Made by a program: the position numbers and the translations under genes. A stretch of DNA of 10,464 nt from Bacteroidota bacterium (GTDB lineage Bacteria; Bacteroidota; Ignavibacteria; Ignavibacteriales; Ignavibacteriaceae), in assembly GCA_021778375.1 (NCBI GenBank), contig JAJYCM010000078.1, positions 1-10,464 of the forward strand, given 5' to 3'. Position 1 is the stretch's first letter. Every line of letters starts with the position of its first letter. This document shows, in pieces, positions 5,637-10,464 of the stretch. The notes under the pieces are model-generated. The model did not search any database. It had not been told where the DNA came from and worked only from the letters and a program-made list of their open reading frames with translations.

Positions 5637-6545
5637 TTACATTAATTTTGCGGTAGTCCTAAAATGTAGCTTAGCTATCTCTCCAAGCTTTGACGTACCG
5701 TAGATTTTAATTATCTGTTTGGCTGCTTCATTAACCGCGTTTGAAGCACCTTTCGGCAATTCTATCTTTAACATCCTATTCTGAATATCGAACCATTCCA
5801 CCATTTTTTCCCTTGCCAATATTGAAGCCGCAGCTACCGCTGTATATTTTTCGGCTTTAGTAAATTGGTGAAGTAGAATACTTCTCCCTTTTTCCTGCAA
5901 TGAATTTCTTATTAGGCTTTCGTCTCCGAACTTATCACTTATTGCTTCTTTTGCTTCATTGCGAAGTAGTAAATTTTCTAAAACTTTAGCATGCCCCCAT
6001 CCTAAAATTTTATTTACATTTTTTACCTTACTGTGAAGTTCGTTATACTTTTTTGGTGTTATTAGTATAATCTCAAAATTATCTTGAACGATCTTTTTTA
6101 TCTCTTCTGCGATAAGTTTGATTGACCTATCGGATAATTCCTTGCTGTCTTTTACTCCCTTTGCTTTAAGAAGTTTTATATTCTTTTCATCTGCAAATAC
6201 TCCGGCTATAACAAGCGGACCGAAATAATCTCCCTTGCCCGATTCATCCGTGCCTATATAGCTCTTAGGTTCTGTAAATTCTTCTCTAAATTCAAAAAGC
6301 CTTTCACCGAATAGAAAATCATTTATTTCTCTGTAAAGTACGGTTTCTTTATTCCCTTGTAATACCGTTTTTACTCCGCTTTTACCGAAGTAAACTAGCA
6401 ATATTAGCTTTTCTTTCCCTTTGTAGATGTTTGCTTCATAGTTATACTTCTTTTTTTCTAATTCCGACACACTTACAGATTTTTCAATTAATCTTTTCTT
6501 GTATTCTTCAATTAGTTTTAAGGCGGCGTTTTCTATCGAATTCAC
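5637..6545 (-). CDS. rnhC: Ribonuclease HIII
   Basis: Cleaves RNA in RNA-DNA hybrids, acting in the nucleoid on R-loops and primers. Of its 302 residues, about 1-90 form the N-terminal TBP-like hybrid-binding domain that separates HIII from HII. The catalytic domain follows with GTDESGKGDYFGP (98-110) containing D100 and E101, then KDSKELSD (132-139), D204 in SDKFG, and the AVAAASILARE block (236-246). E232 just before that block lies where the fourth acidic catalytic residue is expected; I am less sure of this one. The start is GTG at 6545; no Shine-Dalgarno site is visible and the leader is A/T-rich. An ATG two bases upstream is out of frame and stops at once. It is first in a likely rnhC-pfkA unit, divergent from the ABC genes. 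Confidence 0.94.
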   Translation of the reverse strand: MNSIENAALKLIEEYKKRLIEKSVSVSELEKKKYNYEANIYKGKEKLILLVYFGKSGVKTVLQGNKETVLYREINDFLFGERLFEFREEFTEPKSYIGTDESGKGDYFGPLVIAGVFADEKNIKLLKAKGVKDSKELSDRSIKLIAEEIKKIVQDNFEIILITPKKYNELHSKVKNVNKILGWGHAKVLENLLLRNEAKEAISDKFGDESLIRNSLQEKGRSILLHQFTKAEKYTAVAAASILAREKMVEWFDIQNRMLKIELPKGASNAVNEAAKQIIKIYGTSKLGEIAKLHFRTTAKLM

Positions 6546-6571
6546 ATTAATTATTTATTTTTATTTACAAA

Positions 6572-6609
6572 AATACTTAATTCTTAAGTAATTCTAAAAT
6601 TTAAGTATT
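6572..6609. promoter_or_regulatory. TTAAGTA inverted-repeat cluster, possible operator
   Basis: AATACTTAA (6572-6580) and TTAAGTATT (6601-6609) are perfect 9-bp inverted repeats. Nested between them, TACTTAA (6574-6580) and TTAAGTA (6584-6590) form a 7-bp stem with a 3-base loop. A fourth copy of TTAAGTA is at 6713-6719. All lie in the 217-base intergenic region between divergent rnhC and the ABC operon. This is operator-like, but the DNA is so AT-rich that chance is a real alternative. Confidence 0.35.
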
Positions 6610-6762
6610 ATTTTTTTTGTTAGATCTAAAATAACTATACTCTTTTCCAATAATGAGTTAATAAAATAATTTCGCTGAATTTATCCCTATAATAAATAGC
6701 ATAACATCAATTTTAAGTATATTTAAAAAACAAAATATCATCATTTAGGAATAATTTATATT

Positions 6763-7710
6763 ATGGATTTCAATTCAATAGAAACTACCGGCTTGACGAA
6801 GGTGTACTCCTCTTCATTCGGCAAAAGAAAAGTCCAAGCGCTCACTGGCTTAGATCTAACTGTTTCAGCAGGTACCATATTTGGCTTTCTAGGACCAAAC
6901 GGCGCTGGCAAAACTACTCTTATTAAATTGCTTTTAGGAATTACCTTTCCTACCTCCGGAAGCGCTAGAATTTTAGGAGAAGATATTTCTGGTTATAAAA
7001 TAAAGTCCAGGATTGGATATTTACCTGAAAATCATAAATATCCTCCTTACCTAACAGGCGGAGAAGTGCTTGACTTTTTCGGTAAGCTTTCCGGAATGGA
7101 AGGGGATTTATTAAAGAAAAAAACAGATGAGCTTTTGGAGCTGGTTAATCTTTCTCAGTGGAAGAAAACGAAAGTGAAAAATTATTCCAAAGGAATGATG
7201 CAAAGACTAGGGCTTGCTCAGGCTTTGATAAACGATCCGGAATTAATTTTTCTTGATGAACCTACAGATGGTGTAGACCCAATCGGACGAAAAGAAATTC
7301 GCGATATCCTGACTGAATTAAAATCACGCTCTAAAACTATTTTCCTTAATAGCCACCTTTTGTCTGAAGTCGAATTAATTACTGACCGGGTAGGAATTCT
7401 AAATAGGGGAAAGTTAATCCGTGAAGGCACGGTAAAGGAATTAACTCAAAAAAATGAAGAGTATAAATTAAACCTGGAAGGAAGCAATGTTGATAGCTTT
7501 ATCAAACAATACCAGGGTATTTTTCAAATATCAAAATTAAATGACGGTTATTGTAATCTGAAGGTCTTGGACGCTAATGAGCTGAATAATATTTTGGATA
7601 AGCTCCGCGGTGACGGTATAATGGTAAAGGAAATTGTTCAACAAAAAAACTCTCTCGAAGAAATATTTATTTCACTTATTAGCGAATCTGAAAAAGGCGG
7701 TCTCAAATGA
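6763..7710 (+). CDS. ABC transporter ATP-binding protein, ABC-2 export type
   Basis: Cytoplasmic ATPase subunit that powers the permease encoded next to it. Of its 315 residues, about 1-225 form the nucleotide-binding domain: Walker A GPNGAGKTT (44-52), Q-loop region YLPENHKYPPYLT (86-98) with Glu where Gln is usual (a 'YLPEN' form found in NosF-like and related ATPases), signature YSKGM (141-145), Walker B LIFLDEP (161-167), D-loop GVDP (170-173) and switch H198. The C-terminal 90 residues form the small accessory domain ending in SLEEIFISL, normal for this family. AGGA (6747-6750) lies a rather long 12 bases before ATG. The stop overlaps the permease start by four bases (ATGA), indicating translational coupling. 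The substrate is unknown. Confidence 0.9.
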   Translation: MDFNSIETTGLTKVYSSSFGKRKVQALTGLDLTVSAGTIFGFLGPNGAGKTTLIKLLLGITFPTSGSARILGEDISGYKIKSRIGYLPENHKYPPYLTGGEVLDFFGKLSGMEGDLLKKKTDELLELVNLSQWKKTKVKNYSKGMMQRLGLAQALINDPELIFLDEPTDGVDPIGRKEIRDILTELKSRSKTIFLNSHLLSEVELITDRVGILNRGKLIREGTVKELTQKNEEYKLNLEGSNVDSFIKQYQGIFQISKLNDGYCNLKVLDANELNNILDKLRGDGIMVKEIVQQKNSLEEIFISLISESEKGGLK

Positions 7711-8516
7711 AAAATATTATAACGGTAACTTGGTACTCCCTTCGCGAAGCCTTAGCAAGAAAAGTTTTTATTTTCTTTTTTGTAATTTCTATATTGACTA
7801 TAATATTTGTCGGTCTGATTCTATATCTAACTGGAATTGAAAAGATGTTCGCCCCGGGAATGCAGCCGGATGTATTTACTGCGGTAAATTCACTTGAAAT
7901 GATGTTCGTTTCACCCATTACTCTGATTTGTCTGTTACTCTCAATATTTTCAAGCGCAAGTTTTATCCCTATTATGCTCGAAAAAGGAAATATCGATTTG
8001 CTCTTATCAAAACCCATTTCCCGGGAACAACTGCTTCTTGGAAAATTCTTCGGCGGCATTCTTGTCGTATTTCTAAATATCGCCTTCTTAATCCTTGGAG
8101 TGTGGCTGATATTTTCCCTTAAATTTTCAATTTGGAACTTTGAATTTCTTTTAACCATTTTTACAATTACTTTTATCTTTTCAACTCTTTACTCTATAAT
8201 TGTCTTATTCGGTATCATAACTAAAAGTTCTACCCTTGGCATGATGATTGCGTATCTATTATTCTTGATTGTTAGCCCGGCATTGTACACGGCAAAATAT
8301 ACGCTAAGCGTTTTGATTCAGAGTAGTTTTATAAAAGGTTTGATTGACTTCGCTTATTATTTTTTACCAAAAACTTCCGAGTTAATGGGAAAAACAAATT
8401 ATGATCTGGCTTCCGGACATGGTATTACTAATTACCAACCGATATTAACTTCGTTGTTATTCTTAGTTTTAACTTTGGGAATTTCGGTTGCCATATTTAG
8501 GAAAAAAGATTTCTAA
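7707..8516 (+). CDS. ABC-2 family permease
   Basis: Membrane subunit of 269 residues partnering the preceding ATPase. About six hydrophobic segments are visible (roughly 19-42, 66-88, 113-138, 148-171, 176-198, 244-264). The N-terminal SLREALARKVF (11-21) and the cytoplasmic coupling motif EKGNIDLLLSKPISRE (92-107) are characteristic of ABC-2 and NosY-like permeases, and the protein ends in a basic FRKKDF tail. The segment at 199-242 (including FLPKTSEL) is probably an extracytoplasmic loop. No separate substrate-binding protein is encoded nearby, which fits an exporter. Without Nos-cluster neighbours I do not assign a substrate. Confidence 0.88.
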   Translation: MKNIITVTWYSLREALARKVFIFFFVISILTIIFVGLILYLTGIEKMFAPGMQPDVFTAVNSLEMMFVSPITLICLLLSIFSSASFIPIMLEKGNIDLLLSKPISREQLLLGKFFGGILVVFLNIAFLILGVWLIFSLKFSIWNFEFLLTIFTITFIFSTLYSIIVLFGIITKSSTLGMMIAYLLFLIVSPALYTAKYTLSVLIQSSFIKGLIDFAYYFLPKTSELMGKTNYDLASGHGITNYQPILTSLLFLVLTLGISVAIFRKKDF

Positions 8517-8564
8517 ATTATAAAGTTATTTAATTCAAAGTGGAATTATTTAGGGTTAATTTTA

Positions 8565-9518
8565 ATGCAAAATGAAAATATTAGATTAGAGGATCTTTTA
8601 AGTAAAACCAAATCGGTTCAATCTGATGTTGGTAATATCAATAGTGTTGCAATTATCGGCGCAGGAGTCATGGGGCAGGGAATTGCTCATACTATCGCTG
8701 CTGCCGGGATGGATGTCCTGATTATTGAAAAGGATGCGGAACATTTGCAAAAGTCTAAGGAAGACCTAGCCGAATCAATTGATAGGGAAATAAAACGATG
8801 GGCTATGACTAAGTCAGAAAAAAAATCCATCCTTGGGCGTATTAAATGGGAGTTGTCATTAAATTCAGTTAATGAATATGACTTGATTATTGAAGCAGTT
8901 GACGAAGACTTTAATCTGAAACAATTAATTTTTATGGAACTTGATTCTATTGCGAAAAAAGATACTATTTTTGTTTCAAATACGTCTACTTTAAGTCTTA
9001 CAAAACTGGCTGAAACCACAAGCCGCCCTGAAAAAATGATCGGTATGCACTTCCTTCATCCTGTTCCCAAAATACCTATGGTCGAATTAGTTAAATGTTT
9101 GCATACTTCTAACAAGACTGTTGAATTGGTAAAAGCTTTCGCCGCTAAAATAGGGAAGACCCCTGTCGAAGTTTATGAATATCCTGGATTTGTTACTACT
9201 CGTGCTATTGTTCCTCTGCTTAATGAAGCGATGTATATCTTACTCGAAGGCGTAGCTACTGCTCCTGATATTGATACTGCAATGAGGCTTGGATATAATT
9301 TCCAGTATGGACCTCTTGAAATGGCTGATATGATGGGTCTTGATGAAGTCCTTGCGTGGATGGAAACTCTTTGGAAAACTCTCGGCGAACCCCGTTACCG
9401 CGCTTGTCCTATCCTTAGAAAATTAGTTAGAGAAAGAAAGCTTGGTAAAAAAACCGGTGAAGGTTTCTATAAGTACGATGAAAATGGAAAGATTATTCCG
9501 GAAATAATTGTAGCATAA
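8565..9518 (+). CDS. 3-hydroxyacyl-CoA (3-hydroxybutyryl-CoA) dehydrogenase
   Basis: Interconverts (S)-3-hydroxyacyl-CoA and 3-oxoacyl-CoA with NAD(P)(H) in fatty-acid oxidation or butyrate-type metabolism; cytoplasmic. It has 317 residues against about 280 for the short family, the excess being an N-terminal extension of about 24. The Rossmann fold starts at VAIIGAGVMGQG (28-39), with E55 (IIEK) after beta-2, which favours NAD+. Active-site motifs are SNTSTL (138-143), H162 in HFLHP and E174, the usual His-Glu pair spaced by 12. The C-terminal domain begins near PGFV (207). Two deviations stand out: FNP is LHP after the catalytic His, and the usual Asn of VNR is T212 (TTR). AGGG (8552-8555) lies 9 bases before ATG. 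It follows the permease by 48 bases and precedes ackA by 33. Confidence 0.92.
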   Translation: MQNENIRLEDLLSKTKSVQSDVGNINSVAIIGAGVMGQGIAHTIAAAGMDVLIIEKDAEHLQKSKEDLAESIDREIKRWAMTKSEKKSILGRIKWELSLNSVNEYDLIIEAVDEDFNLKQLIFMELDSIAKKDTIFVSNTSTLSLTKLAETTSRPEKMIGMHFLHPVPKIPMVELVKCLHTSNKTVELVKAFAAKIGKTPVEVYEYPGFVTTRAIVPLLNEAMYILLEGVATAPDIDTAMRLGYNFQYGPLEMADMMGLDEVLAWMETLWKTLGEPRYRACPILRKLVRERKLGKKTGEGFYKYDENGKIIPEIIVA

Positions 9519-9551
9519 AGTTATCAACTAAAAATTTGTAAAGAAAATAAC

Positions 9552-10464
9552 ATGAAAATTCTTGTCCTAAACTGCGGCAGTTCATCTATCAAATATCAAT
9601 TTATCGACACAAAAGAGAAAAATGCCCTTGCAAAAGGCCTTGTAGAAAGAATCGGAATGAGCAGCGCAGTGCTTTCACATTCTCGCTATGACGGAGATGG
9701 AATAAAAATAGTCGGAGAAATATTAGATCATACTATTGCGATTGAATACGTGCTTGGAGTAATCCTTAGCAAAAATCATGGCGTTATTGATTCTAAGGAT
9801 GATATTGAAGCCGTTGGTCACAGAGTTGTTCACGGAGGTGAAACTTTCTCAGATTCTGTTTTAATTACCGATGAAGTTATGCAAGTGCTTCAGGATAATA
9901 TTGAATTAGCGCCTCTCCATAATCCCCCCAATATTAAGGGTATTCAAGCTGTAAAAAGAATTTTACCTAACGTTCCTCAATGTGCTGTTTTTGATACCGC
10001 ATTTCATACCAAAATGCCACCTAAATCTTTTTTATATGGTATACCTTATGAACTTTATAAGAAACACAAAATTAGAAAGTATGGATTCCACGGGACATCT
10101 CACTCTTATGTCGCTCATAAAGCCGCAGAGCTTTTGGGAAAGAATATAAATGATCTAAAAATTGTTACCGCTCACCTTGGAAACGGTTGCAGTATGTCGG
10201 CTGTTCAAAACGGAATATCGGTCGATACGTCTATGGGCTTTACACCGCTTGAGGGGTTGATTATGGGAACCAGAAGTGGCGACGCAGACCCATCACTGAT
10301 TCTTTATATAATGGGGAAGGAAGGTCTTTCTTTAAGCGAAGCCGGCACTCTCCTAAATAAACATAGCGGTTTGATTGGAATTAGCGGCGTTAGCAGCGAT
10401 ATGAGGGAATTAATTGCCGCCATAAAAGAAGGGAATAAGCGAGCTAAATATGCTTTTGATATTT
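9552..10464 (+). CDS. ackA: Acetate kinase, 3' end cut by the window
   Basis: Transfers phosphate between acetyl phosphate and ADP, yielding ATP and acetate in fermentation, or activating acetate in reverse; cytoplasmic. The first 304 codons are present and still open at the window edge; the family has about 400. Motifs occur at nearly the same numbers as in the Methanosarcina thermophila enzyme: N7 and S10-S12 (LNCGSSSIK), R91 (GHRVVHGG), H123, catalytic D148 (VFDTAFH), F179-H180 (GFHGTSH), H208 and N211 (AHLGNG), and R241 (MGTRSGD). The remaining C-terminal ATP-site residues lie outside. ATG at 9552 has only a weak AAAGA (9540-9544). Co-transcription with the upstream dehydrogenase is likely from the 33-base gap; phosphotransacetylase may follow. 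Confidence 0.95.
   Translation, partial: MKILVLNCGSSSIKYQFIDTKEKNALAKGLVERIGMSSAVLSHSRYDGDGIKIVGEILDHTIAIEYVLGVILSKNHGVIDSKDDIEAVGHRVVHGGETFSDSVLITDEVMQVLQDNIELAPLHNPPNIKGIQAVKRILPNVPQCAVFDTAFHTKMPPKSFLYGIPYELYKKHKIRKYGFHGTSHSYVAHKAAELLGKNINDLKIVTAHLGNGCSMSAVQNGISVDTSMGFTPLEGLIMGTRSGDADPSLILYIMGKEGLSLSEAGTLLNKHSGLIGISGVSSDMRELIAAIKEGNKRAKYAFDI

Noticed and set aside
7703..8158. A 151-codon open frame on the minus strand opposite the permease.
   Set aside because: It lies entirely antisense to a clearly coding ABC-2 permease, and its product is a low-complexity Arg/Ile/Ser-rich sequence with no recognisable domain: a shadow frame.

Overview
This is a low-GC chromosomal window, visibly AT-rich and more so between genes. 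Gene content is ordinary central metabolism and housekeeping: a monomeric NADP-dependent isocitrate dehydrogenase, a 'mixed-group' phosphofructokinase, ribonuclease HIII, an ABC-2 export pair, 3-hydroxyacyl-CoA dehydrogenase and acetate kinase. The low GC, the weak or missing Shine-Dalgarno sites on several genes, one TTG-N20-TATATTTG promoter-like site and the repeat style suggest the Bacteroidota/Chlorobiota/Ignavibacteriota group. An Ignavibacteria-like organism is my best guess, but it is an inference and not proven by any single feature.

Layout. Positions 1-119 hold the end of a repeat element, then a 3-helix SemiSWEET sugar transporter gene (120-383, TTG start). After a gene-poor 314-base gap comes the isocitrate dehydrogenase gene (698-2923), which ends in a clear rho-independent terminator. 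Positions 2994-4273 are a gene-poor accessory stretch. It contains a nested MITE-like element (3058-3302, near-matching terminal inverted repeats, with an internal palindromic repeat and a short CTYTGCG array). Next to it is a small minus-strand membrane-protein gene with its own promoter and Shine-Dalgarno site. That gene appears broken by an in-frame TAA and then by the element itself. A minus-strand block follows, read from right to left: rnhC (5637-6545), pfkA (4491-5588), tRNA-Asp (4317-4390) and a strong terminator (4274-4307). From 6763 rightwards everything is on the plus strand: ABC ATPase and permease (ATGA overlap), 3-hydroxyacyl-CoA dehydrogenase, and acetate kinase cut by the window end.

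How the genes relate. Isocitrate dehydrogenase (NADPH and 2-oxoglutarate), phosphofructokinase (glycolysis), acetate kinase (ATP from acetyl phosphate) and 3-hydroxyacyl-CoA dehydrogenase (fatty-acid oxidation or butyrate-type metabolism) all belong to central carbon metabolism but form separate transcription units. Catalytic residues of the main enzymes are intact, except for a notable Asn-to-Thr change in the dehydrogenase.

I found no CRISPR array, phage genes, toxin-antitoxin pair, biosynthetic cluster or convincing new multi-gene system. The most interesting part is the nested repeat and the disrupted small membrane gene at about 3024-3641, where removing the element in silico restores an open frame.
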